Origin: Veronia pacifica
GTDB taxonomy: Bacteria > Pseudomonadota > Gammaproteobacteria > Enterobacterales > Vibrionaceae
DNA length: 64,000 bases
NCBI RefSeq assembly: GCF_001707825.1
Contig: NZ_LYBM01000020.1
Coordinates: 22,474 to 86,473 of the forward strand
Direction of reading: 5' to 3'
Every line of letters starts with the position of its first letter. Positions within the stretch are counted from its first letter, which is position 1. The notes under the pieces are model-generated. The model saw only the letters and a list, made by a program, of their open reading frames with translations. It was not told where the DNA came from and did not search any database. Made by a program: the position numbers and the translations under genes. Positions 53,602 through 63,603 of the stretch are shown piece by piece.

Positions 53602-54453
53602 GTGAAAAAAATACTATTCGTTGTTTCATCGTTGATCATAGTGACAGTGACCCTCTCTCTCTTATTAAACGATGATCCGAACAAGAGTAAGTACGCAACG
53701 TCTTCTCAGCAGGGTACTAAAGTGGATATTGGGTCAAGTCGTGATTTATTTGAGTACTTTCTTTCTACCTCTGGAGAGAGAGACGTGGGCGACATTAAGG
53801 CACAGTTTGAGAAGTTTATTCTTGAGGGAGGTTATCCGCTGCCCGGACAGGAGGCATTGTTTGATAAATACATTGCATATCGGCAGAGCCTATCCCTTTT
53901 GACGATAGAAGATCAGAATCAAATGTCGTTGACTTATCTTGAAGACTTGTTCGAAAGACTAAAAGCTTTGCAGGCTGAACACTTTACTGAGCAGGAGATA
54001 GCCATGCTGTTTGGTGGAGAAAATTCGGTCAGAGATTTGTTTTTAAAACAACGCCGTTGGGCGGAGGACGGTTTGTCAGAAGAAATCCGTCAACAACTCT
54101 TGCAAGACGAGCTTTCACAGCTGCCTCCTTACCTTGTCAAAGCCTATAAAAATGCTGACGTGCTCAACGAATTATCTGCCGCCTCTGAGAAGACTGGACA
54201 AGAGAAATTTCTGGCACGTGAAGCGTTAGTTGGTTACGACGCGGCGGTCAGGTTGGAGAAACTGGACCAAGAAGAGGCCGCATTTGAGAAAAAGTTAGCG
54301 TCATACCTTGCCAAAAGAGATGCAATGATTGCCGATGGAAGCGGTGACACTGAGCAAGCAATATCAGAGTTGCGTCAACAGTCTTTCTTGCCGGTTGAGC
54401 TACGGAGGATAGAAGCGCTGGAGAGAATTCATGACCAAAGGGGAGAGAAATAG
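53602..54453 (+). CDS. Lipase-specific foldase (Lif/LifO family)
   Basis: 283 residues from GTG 53602 (GGGAGACTCA upstream). N-terminal membrane anchor (ILFVVSSLIIVTVTLSLLL) and the family motif RxxFDYFLSxxGE as RDLFEYFLSTSGE, with LPGQEALFDKYIAYR. The rest is long helices. Lif proteins are inner-membrane-anchored periplasmic chaperones that fold secreted triacylglycerol lipases, normally encoded next to lipA. No lipase gene lies in this window, so the client is elsewhere. Confidence 0.85.
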   Translation: MKKILFVVSSLIIVTVTLSLLLNDDPNKSKYATSSQQGTKVDIGSSRDLFEYFLSTSGERDVGDIKAQFEKFILEGGYPLPGQEALFDKYIAYRQSLSLLTIEDQNQMSLTYLEDLFERLKALQAEHFTEQEIAMLFGGENSVRDLFLKQRRWAEDGLSEEIRQQLLQDELSQLPPYLVKAYKNADVLNELSAASEKTGQEKFLAREALVGYDAAVRLEKLDQEEAAFEKKLASYLAKRDAMIADGSGDTEQAISELRQQSFLPVELRRIEALERIHDQRGEK

Positions 54454-54759
54454 AGGCACTGTCACTCTTTTGTGTTGCCCTATGACACACCTCATCTAAC
54501 GTCAATGTTCAGCCATTGGTTGCGCTATTTTTAGTTTGCGACATTGTAATATCACAGGCTGTTCTTTCTGGAATAAACAGGTTTTGATGTCGCGTTTATC
54601 GCCAGCCAGTCAAATGTCTTTTTTTGTGTTTGTCCTACACTTTAAATAAGGTTTCGTTTTTTTAAACGTTTCTCCAACCATTTTTCCCATCATAAGAGAA
54701 TGATAACGCTGGCAATTTTTGGGCAGTCGTTTTTCTATGCGGTAGATTAAGGGAATGAA
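54454..54759. other. Intergenic region, lif / dksA-like
   Basis: 306 bases with no feature recognised apart from AT-rich promoter-like sequence near 54640-54700. Confidence 0.3.
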
Positions 54760-55107
54760 ATGACCGATTATAAATCGATGCTTGAAACATTAAGAGTTGA
54801 ATTAGAGGATGAACTTCATCAACTCGCAGACGCCGCACAAGAAGTTACCCTGGATCAGCAGAGCTTCGGCCGTCTATCTCGTATGGATGCGATCCAACAG
54901 CAGGAAATGGCGAAATCCAATATGGTGCATGTTGAACAGCGATTGAAAGAAATTGCCCACGCTCTTCTTCGCCTTGAAGAAGATGACTATGGCTATTGTG
55001 AAAGCTGTGGTGAGGATATTTCTGAAGACCGACTCAGGATAAAACCTGAAGCAAATTTATGCATCAGTTGCCAGAGTAAACTTGAGACGAAGGGGAGCGT
55101 CGACTGA
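54760..55107 (+). CDS. DksA/TraR-family zinc-finger protein
   Basis: 115 residues. Four Cys zinc finger: C80, C83, C101, C104 (YGYCESCGEDI, NLCISCQSK). N-terminal coiled coil with LSRMDAIQQQEMAK. Shorter than DksA (about 150), closer to the TraR/YbiI-type group. It may bind RNA polymerase secondary channel; not shown. Upstream AAGGGAATGAA. Confidence 0.88.
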   Translation: MTDYKSMLETLRVELEDELHQLADAAQEVTLDQQSFGRLSRMDAIQQQEMAKSNMVHVEQRLKEIAHALLRLEEDDYGYCESCGEDISEDRLRIKPEANLCISCQSKLETKGSVD

Positions 55108-55391
55108 CCTTTTGCTGGTATCACATATTTGCAGTGACCATTTATTCAGCTGTTGATTTCTGTCGTTTTGCGCTCTTCTGCCAACATCACCAAAATCTCG
55201 TTTCTTCGGACGGATAGAGTATTAATTTGAAGAGAGTAGGCAGGTGGTGTTTCTATCTTTCTTTGCCAAAAGAGGACAAATGCACGTTTGCAGGGAGTCC
55301 GTTTTTTGAATCAGATTAAACAGTTTGATGAAAGCCAAACCCGACAAGTTCGCAGAGTCCAGCTTTCTCATCATTAGAGAGTAGTGATCGT

Positions 55392-57011
55392 TTACCCTTC
55401 AACCAAAGTTGGTGAGGTTCTGAATTGTGCAATCAGTCCTTTTAATTCTCCTGCCTCCACGGTCAGCGTTTCACTGATTTTAGCTGTAGCGCTTACTGTG
55501 TCATTAAGGTCGTGGCTACCATGATTGAGAGCATCACGGCGCGAACTGATATTAGTGAGCTCTCTTAACTGAGAAGTAAGCGTTGTTTCAACCTTTTCGC
55601 TTATTTCATCTAATTGGCTGAAAATGGAGTCCATACCTTGCAGGTGCTTGTGCAGTTCATGCGTGGAGGCCTGATTACGGTTACTGGCATCAAGACAGCT
55701 TTCTAGCAGCGTATCTGCTGAAGAAACCTGCTCTGATAAATCGTCAATCCAACGACGAATCTGGCCAGTGGATTCCGCCGTTCGTAAGCTTAAATTTCGC
55801 ACTTCGTCAGCAACGACGGCAAAGCCTCTGCCTTGTTCACCTGCTCTTGCTGCTTCAATAGCAGCGTTAAGGGCCAAAAGGTTGGTTTGTTGTGCGATGC
55901 CTTCAATCACATCCATCACACCTGTAATGTTTTCACTGGTATCGGTCAGCGCTTTTATGGTCTTAGATACTTGGCCGATATAGTCCATGCTATCGTGTAT
56001 CGAATCCGTCGTTTCAGTCATTTTCCCTTGAATCGTCTGATTACCTGCCACAGCCTCAACAATGAATTCGCGGGTATTTTGAACGGAGCTGTTAATGTCG
56101 TTAACCGTATACTCCATGACTGAAATAGACTGTGCGACTTCTTCTATTTGCTCTCGGGTAGTTTGTGTGACTTTTTCGACCAGTTGGCTTTGGCTGCTCA
56201 AAATGTCACTGTGCGATTCCAGCTGGTCAGTTTTGTACTGAATACGACTAACAAAATGACCGAATTTATCAAGTAAGCTATTGGAGGCGACAGCCACGGC
56301 GGAAACTTCATCTTTTTGGCTGTCAGTTAAGCGTATTGTCAGGTCTGAATCAGCTTCCAGTTCCGTCAGTGCTTTCGCGATTTTATCGATTCGCAGAACC
56401 ACAGAGCTACGTAGCCAGAGCATTAAAAAGGTCACAATCAGCAGGGCTACTAATGTTCCACCAATGATGAGCTTAGATTGAAAATTGAGGAAGTTGATAA
56501 GCCCGTAAGCGTTATTTTTAGCCTGTAGGTCGCTTTGAGTCAGCTTATCGTTGACGGCCAGTAATATGGGATCAAGTGCAGCATAAAGTTTAAAGTCTAC
56601 AACTCGTCCAGCATCATAATAACTCTTCTCTGCTATCGCTTTTTCCAATTCTTCTAGGTAAGCATCAAAGGCGTTTCTTTGGTCATTAATACTGAGTAGC
56701 CATTGGGACATATTTTCGTTTTGAGCAAGTTGTAACCATTGCTCATCGTAGTCCAGTTTTAATGTTTCATATTGAGTATTTACTTCGTTCCAGAAGAGAA
56801 GTTGAGCTTTTATTTTTTGGGATAAGTCAGCGATGGCACGGTAATCTTTTTCCAGGGCTGTGAGCATCCAAAGTTCAGGTAACTGGGTTTCAATATATTC
56901 GGTAGTGGCGTCGGCAGAACGAGACGAGACCCATACTGCTGAAATACCAAGTCCAAGGACACTGAGCGTGAAGAATAAATAGGCGATTAACAAACGTTGC
57001 CGAACGGTCAT
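55392..57011 (-). CDS. Methyl-accepting chemotaxis protein
   Basis: 539 residues. N-terminal membrane helix, 4-helix-bundle periplasmic sensor domain (about residues 30-180), second membrane helix ([19 protein letters not shown]), HAMP ([14 protein letters not shown]), and signalling domain with the conserved hairpin [20 protein letters not shown]. No PAS or Cache signatures; ligand unknown. AGGAAATACCT upstream of ATG. Confidence 0.93.
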   Translation of the reverse strand: MTVRQRLLIAYLFFTLSVLGLGISAVWVSSRSADATTEYIETQLPELWMLTALEKDYRAIADLSQKIKAQLLFWNEVNTQYETLKLDYDEQWLQLAQNENMSQWLLSINDQRNAFDAYLEELEKAIAEKSYYDAGRVVDFKLYAALDPILLAVNDKLTQSDLQAKNNAYGLINFLNFQSKLIIGGTLVALLIVTFLMLWLRSSVVLRIDKIAKALTELEADSDLTIRLTDSQKDEVSAVAVASNSLLDKFGHFVSRIQYKTDQLESHSDILSSQSQLVEKVTQTTREQIEEVAQSISVMEYTVNDINSSVQNTREFIVEAVAGNQTIQGKMTETTDSIHDSMDYIGQVSKTIKALTDTSENITGVMDVIEGIAQQTNLLALNAAIEAARAGEQGRGFAVVADEVRNLSLRTAESTGQIRRWIDDLSEQVSSADTLLESCLDASNRNQASTHELHKHLQGMDSIFSQLDEISEKVETTLTSQLRELTNISSRRDALNHGSHDLNDTVSATAKISETLTVEAGELKGLIAQFRTSPTLVEG

Positions 57012-57276
57012 AGGTATTTCCTGACAAATTACACAAATCGCGCATAGGCTAGAAATTTAACGTTAAGAATTTATTACAACTTATTGATAGGCAGCACTAA
57101 ATATCATTTAGTTACTAAAAACGTAGTGTGATACGCATTTTGCCCGTTTTAAACCTATCTTTACATTTGGCAATTGTTTACAGGCAGATGAATAGGCTAC
57201 TGGGCGCGTAATGCCTTGAACTGGTGATTGATAACCTGTAGGCTTCATCGGTTTTTTAACCATCAGGATTTTTGCT

Positions 57277-58869
57277 TTGATTAGTACAGCTAATATTACC
57301 CAACAGTTTGGCGCCAAGCCGTTATTTGAAAACATCTCGGTTAAATTTGGCGAGGGCAACCGATATGGTCTTATCGGGGCAAATGGCTGTGGCAAATCAA
57401 CCTTTATGAAGATCCTGAGTGGTGAGCTGGAACCCTCTGCGGGTAACGTCAGTGTTGACCCCAACGAACGTGTTGCCAAACTGAGTCAGGACCAATTTGC
57501 TTACGAAGAATATAGCGTTGTTGATACAGTGATCATGGGTCACGAAGAGCTATGGAAAGTAAAGCAAGAGCGTGATCGCATTTACTCTTTACCAGAGATG
57601 AGTGAAGAGGACGGTATGCGAGTTGCGGATCTGGAAGTACAGTTCGCGGAAATGGATGGCTATTCAGCAGAGTCTCGCGCTGGTGAATTACTGCTGTCAG
57701 TGGGTATTCCATTAGAGCAACACTTTGGCCTGATGTGCGAAGTTGCGCCGGGGTGGAAACTCCGTGTTCTTCTTGCGCAGGTGTTGTTTGCTGACCCAGA
57801 CATCATGCTGCTCGACGAACCAACGAACAACCTGGATATAGACACAATTCGCTGGCTGGAAGAAACGCTGAATGCCCGTAACTGCACCATGATCATCATT
57901 TCGCACGACCGCCACTTTCTTAACTCTGTTTGTACCCATATGGCAGACTTGGATTATGGTGAACTGCGCGTATATCCGGGCAATTACGATGAGTATATGT
58001 TGGCAGCGACTCAGGCTCGTGAACGTCTGCTGGCCGACAATGCCAAGAAAAAGGCACAAATCTCTGAGTTACAGCAGTTCGTCGCGAGATTCTCAGCCAA
58101 CGCATCTAAAGCTAAGCAGGCAACATCGCGTGCTAAGCAGATTGAAAAAATCAAACTTGACGATGTGAAAGCGTCAAGTCGTCAAAACCCATTCATTCGT
58201 TTTGAGCAGTCTAAAGAGTTATTCAGAAATGCCCTCGAGGTAGAGAATATTGCGCAAGGCTATGATGAAACTCTCTTCGATAGTTTTAATGGTATTTTTG
58301 AGGTGGGCGAGCGTATCGCAATCATTGGTCAGAACGGTGTTGGTAAAACAACTCTGCTGCATACTTTAGCTGGTCGCATATCACCGAAAGTGGGTGAATA
58401 TAAGTGGTCTGAAAACTCGAATATCGGCTACTACGCGCAGGATCATGCAGACGACTTTGCCGATGACATCAATTTATTTGAATGGATGTCGCAGTGGAAA
58501 CAGGAAGGTGACGATGAGCAAGTGGTTCGCGGTTTCCTTGGCCGTATGCTTTTCTCTCAGGACGACATCAAAAAGTCAGTGAAAGTCATTTCAGGTGGTG
58601 AGCAGGGAAGAATGTTGCTTGGCAAGCTTATGATGCACAAGCCAAATATGCTACTGCTTGATGAGCCAACTAACCATATGGATATGGAATCGATAGAGTC
58701 GTTGAATATGGCTCTGGAAGAGTATAAAGGTACGTTGTTCTTCGTCAGCCACGACCGTCAGTTTGTTTCGTCACTGGCGAACCGGATTCTGGAGATCAGA
58801 GACGGTAAGATCACCGACTTCAAAGGGACCTACGATGAGTTCCTGAAGTCAAAGGGTGTTGACGAGTAA
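57277..58869 (+). CDS. ybiT: ABC-F ATPase YbiT
   Basis: 530 residues, same as E. coli YbiT. Two ABC cassettes: first P-loop [13 protein letters not shown] and [16 protein letters not shown], second [10 protein letters not shown] and [13 protein letters not shown], linked by the conserved basic linker [20 protein letters not shown] proteins act on the ribosome E site. Start is TTG 57277 with AGGA 10 bases upstream. Ends before two terminators. Confidence 0.95.
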   Translation: MISTANITQQFGAKPLFENISVKFGEGNRYGLIGANGCGKSTFMKILSGELEPSAGNVSVDPNERVAKLSQDQFAYEEYSVVDTVIMGHEELWKVKQERDRIYSLPEMSEEDGMRVADLEVQFAEMDGYSAESRAGELLLSVGIPLEQHFGLMCEVAPGWKLRVLLAQVLFADPDIMLLDEPTNNLDIDTIRWLEETLNARNCTMIIISHDRHFLNSVCTHMADLDYGELRVYPGNYDEYMLAATQARERLLADNAKKKAQISELQQFVARFSANASKAKQATSRAKQIEKIKLDDVKASSRQNPFIRFEQSKELFRNALEVENIAQGYDETLFDSFNGIFEVGERIAIIGQNGVGKTTLLHTLAGRISPKVGEYKWSENSNIGYYAQDHADDFADDINLFEWMSQWKQEGDDEQVVRGFLGRMLFSQDDIKKSVKVISGGEQGRMLLGKLMMHKPNMLLLDEPTNHMDMESIESLNMALEEYKGTLFFVSHDRQFVSSLANRILEIRDGKITDFKGTYDEFLKSKGVDE

Positions 58870-58905
58870 CCCTTACATTCGATTGAGGCTACTTCTCAAT
58901 AAAGT

Positions 58906-58925
58906 GCCCCTCTTTGAGAAGGGGC
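58906..58925 (+). terminator. Hairpin after ybiT
   Basis: Stem GCCCCT / AGGGGC with an 8-base loop, ahead of the stronger terminator at 58940. Confidence 0.5.
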
Positions 58926-58939
58926 AAACAAGCACAACG

Positions 58940-58966
58940 AAGCCTCCTTTTTGGGAGGCTTTTTTT
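58940..58966 (+). terminator. Strong intrinsic terminator after ybiT
   Basis: Stem AAGCCTCC / GGAGGCTT with loop TTTTTG, followed by a run of T. Also symmetric enough to block the other direction. Confidence 0.9.
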
Positions 58967-59001
58967 GGTATATGACGTCTGTATTTTTGAGTGTTAAATC
59001 A

Positions 59002-59460
59002 ATGGAAATATATAAAGCCCGCTTGGGAAACAACACGGACTTTGAGTTTCTGTACCAAGTAAAAGTGGCGGCTGAATACGATGCGATCAATCAGGTATTT
59101 GGCTGGGATGAGGAATTACAACGTACTATTCATTTAGATGACTGGGAGCAGGGTAAGCCCAATATTATTTCAATAGACGGTCAAAAGGTCGGCAGTTATC
59201 TCTTGTTGGATAAAGGGGAGTACTTCTATTTCTGTCGTTTTTTTCTGTTACCAGAATTTCAGGGGAGGGGTATAGGAAGTAAAATCTTAAGTGAGTGTCT
59301 GACACTGGCAGGATTGAAGAATAAACCCGTCAGGCTTTGCTTTTTGCAGGGCAACAAAGTAGAGCGTCTGTATCGCAAATTTGGCTTTAATGTCTATGGA
59401 GAAGATAAGCAATTTGTTTATATGGAGTGGAACGGTCAGGGAAGTCACAATAATAGCTGA
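59002..59460 (+). CDS. GNAT acetyltransferase
   Basis: 152 residues from ATG 59002; upstream in-frame ATGs at 58951 and 58972 lie in or beside the terminator. Acetyl-CoA motif FFLLPEFQGRGIGSKIL and VERLYRKFGFNVYGE. Substrate unknown. Confidence 0.85.
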   Translation: MEIYKARLGNNTDFEFLYQVKVAAEYDAINQVFGWDEELQRTIHLDDWEQGKPNIISIDGQKVGSYLLLDKGEYFYFCRFFLLPEFQGRGIGSKILSECLTLAGLKNKPVRLCFLQGNKVERLYRKFGFNVYGEDKQFVYMEWNGQGSHNNS

Positions 59461-59560
59461 TGTGGTAATTACCAGAGTCTCTCTACTTTACTCATCAGTT
59501 TTTTAGACTTTTGGCTTGTTGTCATTGTGCAGGGAATAAAGCAAGAATAAAGGGGTGATG

Positions 59561-60361
59561 ATGGCAGATCGTGGATTGACTAAATCTGGCTATATTGGAA
59601 ATGAAATCTCAACTGATAATATTGATGAGAAATTTCTGCCTGTGGTGAACAAAGTTATCGAGGAGCTCTCGAATAAATTCGGTGAATTGATCCACTCCAT
59701 TTACCTTTATGGCAGTGTCGGTAGGGGAGATGCGGTGCCATATCGCTCAGATCTAGATATTGGTCTGGTAACATATCAACCGGTGACCTTTGAGGTTCGC
59801 AAGCAGTTAGATTCAGTTGCAACCCGCCTTGATGCTGAATTTAGTATTGTAAGTAAACTTGAGTTTGATATTGGTCATTATCAAGAAGTGATGGTTGATA
59901 ACGAGTATGAATGGCAATGTTGGCTGAAGCATTTTTGTGTTTGCATCTGGGGCTGTGACTTGAGCAAACATATCCAGCCATACAGGCCATCAGTCAATAT
60001 TGGTCTTGAGATGAATCAGGATATACAGCAGAGACTGGATTCGGCGGTTGAGCTAGTCGAAGCTGGTGTGCTCGACGATACGGGAAAGTCGATTGCCAAG
60101 AAGATAATTCGTACTGATTACAGTCTTTACAGTGAACGAGATAATAGTTTCTATTCCGGTTTAGAGGACATGGTAGAAACCCTCATTAGGTATAAACCGA
60201 AAGAAAAGCCTGTCATTGAGGAAGCTTTGCGGATTGCGACAGGTATTCCCCGCGACAAAGAAGCATTGATAAATTTAGTTCGAGGATATGGGCAAGACGT
60301 GGCAAATCGGGTGCTGCAAATGAGGACAGTGTCTAGCGCCAGTAAGTGCTGTTCACCATAA
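59561..60361 (+). CDS. Nucleotidyltransferase-fold protein
   Basis: 266 residues from ATG 59561 (AAAGGGG 5 bases upstream). NTP_transf_2 motif: IYLYGSVGRGDAVPYRSDLD (GSxxRGD and DxD), as in aminoglycoside nucleotidyltransferases and MNT/HEPN antitoxin-type proteins. The C-terminal half is helical. It does not match a known resistance enzyme by eye; a role cannot be assigned. A 3-Cys tail (SKCCSP). Confidence 0.78.
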   Translation: MADRGLTKSGYIGNEISTDNIDEKFLPVVNKVIEELSNKFGELIHSIYLYGSVGRGDAVPYRSDLDIGLVTYQPVTFEVRKQLDSVATRLDAEFSIVSKLEFDIGHYQEVMVDNEYEWQCWLKHFCVCIWGCDLSKHIQPYRPSVNIGLEMNQDIQQRLDSAVELVEAGVLDDTGKSIAKKIIRTDYSLYSERDNSFYSGLEDMVETLIRYKPKEKPVIEEALRIATGIPRDKEALINLVRGYGQDVANRVLQMRTVSSASKCCSP

Positions 60362-61052
60362 GCCTGCTTTTTCTATCTCACTTTTGCTCAATATACTTCA
60401 AAAGATTTTTAGAGTGGGTACTTATCCTAGATTGTTAAGCATTCAGTGTGAGTTAATTGACTTTACATTGATAGCATCAGGTTGTACTCGCTCAATGCGG
60501 CTTCTCTAAAAACCTGAATGTAGAGTGCACGGCGGCTTTCCTATTGGAGCAAGAGAAAAATTGGCATGTGAGTATCCCGATATTGCCGATGAAAAGAAAA
60601 TCTGCAGCCCATCGCCGAGCAACATCAAAAACACCCTTCTGATTGTAAGATAGAATCAAAGGCCTAAAACGTCCCACCCTAAATTAAGATATAAAGTAAA
60701 TAGTGGTCTGGACACAATGCATTTCCCTTTTTATTAGGTTCACTCCTATCAGGCTAATAAACGTTATCGATATCAGAAAAATATTTCACAAATATACCTC
60801 TTTATTGTGATAGTTTTAGTTTTGTTTTATTCACTCCGCTCACACGCTGAAATTTGTGGTCAGCCATCTATATATTCTGTTTTAAACAATATTTAATCCT
60901 TATCATTGCTCTTCTAATGTCTTACTTTTAATTCGCATGACTGATCGTCAAATCCGGTAAGGTGTATATCGTATATGCGCAATAGTTAATGGAATAATAA
61001 ATATTTCTGGTAGTAAATGACTCATCAAAAATAGATAAATATAGGTAATGAG
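60362..61052. other. Intergenic region with possible dispersed repeat
   Basis: 690 bases. Between about 60500 and 60690 the sequence gives open frames on the minus strand (VARRWAADFLFIG... and overlapping LGDGLQIFF). These resemble, from memory, a family of short sequences repeated in vibrio intergenic regions; unverified. The rest is AT-rich. Confidence 0.35.
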
Positions 61053-61463
61053 ATGCGTACACTATTTGGAGTGAATTTCTTACGTGGTATCTTCAAAATG
61101 CCACTTATTTGGCAAGCATGGATGCTCGTTCTGCTCACTGTTAACGGGATAATACCAATATTTTTTCTGCCTCACCATTTAGCAGTGATCACTCTGACAG
61201 CAATGATTTCTGGTTTATTTATTGGCTTTGTTTTGGCAGAGGTTCATGGATTCACAAAGCTGCTCGGGATTATGCACGGTCCGTGGATACCTTTGTTTAT
61301 TCTTCAATGCTATAGCTTATGGAGCGGTGGCGAGAACATAAGCGGTACGCTCTTTTTATGGTTAGTCGCCAGCACGGTTATTACGTTCTCGTCCCTTGTA
61401 CTGGATGTGTTAGACGTTGTTGCTTTTACCCGGGGTAACCGGACAGATTTACTTAAAATGTGA
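61053..61463 (+). CDS. Small integral membrane protein
   Basis: 136 residues with four predicted membrane helices (WMLVLLTVNGIIPIFFL; LTAMISGLFIGFVLAEV; WIPLFILQCYSLW; LWLVASTVITFSSLVLDVLD). TAGGTAATGAG upstream of ATG. No family named. Monocistronic. Confidence 0.65.
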   Translation: MRTLFGVNFLRGIFKMPLIWQAWMLVLLTVNGIIPIFFLPHHLAVITLTAMISGLFIGFVLAEVHGFTKLLGIMHGPWIPLFILQCYSLWSGGENISGTLFLWLVASTVITFSSLVLDVLDVVAFTRGNRTDLLKM

Positions 61464-61943
61464 CACTCATATATTTAAGGTTAAGTTTTATTGGTAAATC
61501 AACACAGTGAGGGGTAATACACTTTTTTTAGAATGATAGTGACCATGTTCATAATTTTAGGTTTGTTCGATGGTGTAAAAAGCGATTAATCATTTACAAC
61601 TACAACCGCTTTACTATTCAAATTCAGATCGAATTAATCTCGGTAGGCGCAGAACGATGGCGTATCAGACACCAGAGTTCTTCTGCCAGTTTCTTCGGTA
61701 AAAATCTGACTTTAAGTCGCGTTGATATGGTTTAAGTGAGCATATAATTTATACAGGGCTAACGCATAAATCCATCAATCCGAATTTTGAAATTTTAGCC
61801 CAAATCGACGTTTTTAGTCCTGATGGCATAGCGTTGAAGACCGCAGTAGCGAATAGCTAAAACACGGCGGTGACAGTGAAGTGCGCGAAGTTTTAACGAT
61901 ATTTTGCGTATAGTTTTTTTGACTGACATTTAAAGAGCGATAT
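61464..61943. other. Intergenic region upstream of crotonase
   Basis: 480 bases; only promoter-like AT-rich sequence near 61880-61930 and AAAGAG before the ATG. A short 14-codon frame at 61659 has no convincing ribosome site. Confidence 0.35.
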
Positions 61944-62660
61944 ATGAGTGTTTGCGAAGTAAAAACAGTGGGCCATGTGGCCGTAGTTACCATGACCAAT
62001 GGTGAAAACAGACAAAACCCTCAGTTTGCAGAAAGCCTGCAACAAGCCCTAGACACAGCTATTGCGGATGAAAATCACAAAGCATTGATTTTGACATCAA
62101 ATGATGACAAGAACTTTAGTCAGGGCATCGATCTCGAATGGCTTGTACCAGCGATGAAGCAACAGAAATTTGATGAGATCAAAGGCTTCATGCACGATAT
62201 GGACAAAGTCTTTAAAACACTCTTACTTGCTCCTATTCCTGTGATTGCAGCAATTAACGGTCATGCATTTGGTAACGGCGCTATTCTCGCTTGTGCTTGT
62301 GATTTCAGACTGATGCGCGCTGACCGTGGATACTTCTGTTTTCCGGAGGTTGATCTTTCGATTCCTTTCTTACCCGGCATGATAGCGTTCGTAAAAAAAT
62401 CTGTGCCTTACTACAGGTTTAACGAACTAAAACTGACAGGTAGACGCGTCACGGCTGATGAACTGGCAACTGACCACATTATTGAGCGAGCTTTTGCTGA
62501 CACTGCGGCCCTGGAAGCTGGCGCGATGGAATTTGCCATGAGTTTTGATAAAAAAAGGGCTATTTTCGCAGAACATAAAAAACGCCTGCATAAAGACATC
62601 ATCGAAATAATTGATACAGAGAATCATCCACTGATCAACTCTATGCAACTCACTGTGTAG
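61944..62660 (+). CDS. Enoyl-CoA hydratase/isomerase family protein
   Basis: 238 residues. Crotonase fold: FSQGIDLEWL (oxyanion hole), PVIAAINGHAFGNGAIL and CDFRLMRADRGYF with FPEVDL. Resembles delta3,delta2-enoyl-CoA isomerases. It is followed, 21 bases on, by the first of two dienoyl-CoA-reductase-like genes, so a fatty-acid beta-oxidation role for unsaturated chains is likely. Confidence 0.85.
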   Translation: MSVCEVKTVGHVAVVTMTNGENRQNPQFAESLQQALDTAIADENHKALILTSNDDKNFSQGIDLEWLVPAMKQQKFDEIKGFMHDMDKVFKTLLLAPIPVIAAINGHAFGNGAILACACDFRLMRADRGYFCFPEVDLSIPFLPGMIAFVKKSVPYYRFNELKLTGRRVTADELATDHIIERAFADTAALEAGAMEFAMSFDKKRAIFAEHKKRLHKDIIEIIDTENHPLINSMQLTV

Positions 62661-62681
62661 TAATTCATAAAGGAATGGCTC

Positions 62682-63530
62682 ATGAACACGGATTTTGATT
62701 TTAAAGGTAAAAATGTATTCGTTGTTGGTGGCACGAGCGGCATCAACTTTGGCATTGCATGTGGATTTGCAAGATGGGGCGCACGCGTGGCTGTTGCTTC
62801 TCGTAAGCAAGATAAGGTCGATGCTGCCGTAAAAGAGTTAAAGCGACTCGGTCCCGATGCGTTTGGCGTGGCATTTGATGTAAGAAAGCCTGATGACGTT
62901 AATGCAGGTTTTAAGGCAGTGCACGAGTTCTTCGATGCTGACATCGATATTTTGGTCTCAGGTGCTGCAGGAAATTTCCCGGCACTGGTCAACAATATGT
63001 CAGCCAATGCCATTCGTTCAGTCGTCGATATTGATTTGCTTGGTACTTATCATGTGATGAAAGCTGGATACGAGTATTTAGCGAAGCCGGGCGCCAGCGT
63101 GATCAATATCTCTGCACCTCAGGCATTTTTGCCCATGAGCCATCAATCTCACGTATGTTCGGCAAAAGCTGGTGTAGACATGGCTACCCGCACTCTTGCT
63201 ATGGAGTGGGGACCTGATGGTATCAGAGTAAACTCTATTGTCCCGGGCCCTATTGCGGGCACAGAGGGGATGGACAGGTTAGCCCCTCTTGGCTTCATGA
63301 AGAAATGGGTTGCTAAATCAGTGCCACTCGGTAGACAGGGCTCGGTAGATGACATAGCTCAAGCTGCGGCACTGCTGTCTGCTGAGCAATCATCGTATAT
63401 AAGCGGCGCAATCCTACCCGTGGATGGCGGATGGAGTCAGGCGGGAGCCTCCTATGCAATGGGCTTTATGACGTCAATACTGAAGGCAAAAGAGTGGTTC
63501 TCCTCGCCGTTAAAAATGTTTTCGAAATAG
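62682..63530 (+). CDS. SDR, 2,4-dienoyl-CoA reductase-like
   Basis: 282 residues. Motifs: VFVVGGTSGINFGIA (dinucleotide site), VSGAAGNFPA (the DECR-type AAGNF segment), YxxxK replaced by VCSAKAG, so the catalytic Tyr position differs from classic SDRs as in peroxisomal DECR/PECR. C-terminal GAILPVDGGWSQ. AAAGGAATGGCTC precedes ATG. Paralogue follows at 63604. Confidence 0.85.
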   Translation: MNTDFDFKGKNVFVVGGTSGINFGIACGFARWGARVAVASRKQDKVDAAVKELKRLGPDAFGVAFDVRKPDDVNAGFKAVHEFFDADIDILVSGAAGNFPALVNNMSANAIRSVVDIDLLGTYHVMKAGYEYLAKPGASVINISAPQAFLPMSHQSHVCSAKAGVDMATRTLAMEWGPDGIRVNSIVPGPIAGTEGMDRLAPLGFMKKWVAKSVPLGRQGSVDDIAQAAALLSAEQSSYISGAILPVDGGWSQAGASYAMGFMTSILKAKEWFSSPLKMFSK

Positions 63531-63603
63531 CGAGCGCCGCTGGCGTCATGTAACCGGTCAGATTTTTAATTGTTAGCCACAAATCAATTAATAAGGATAA
63601 GTA

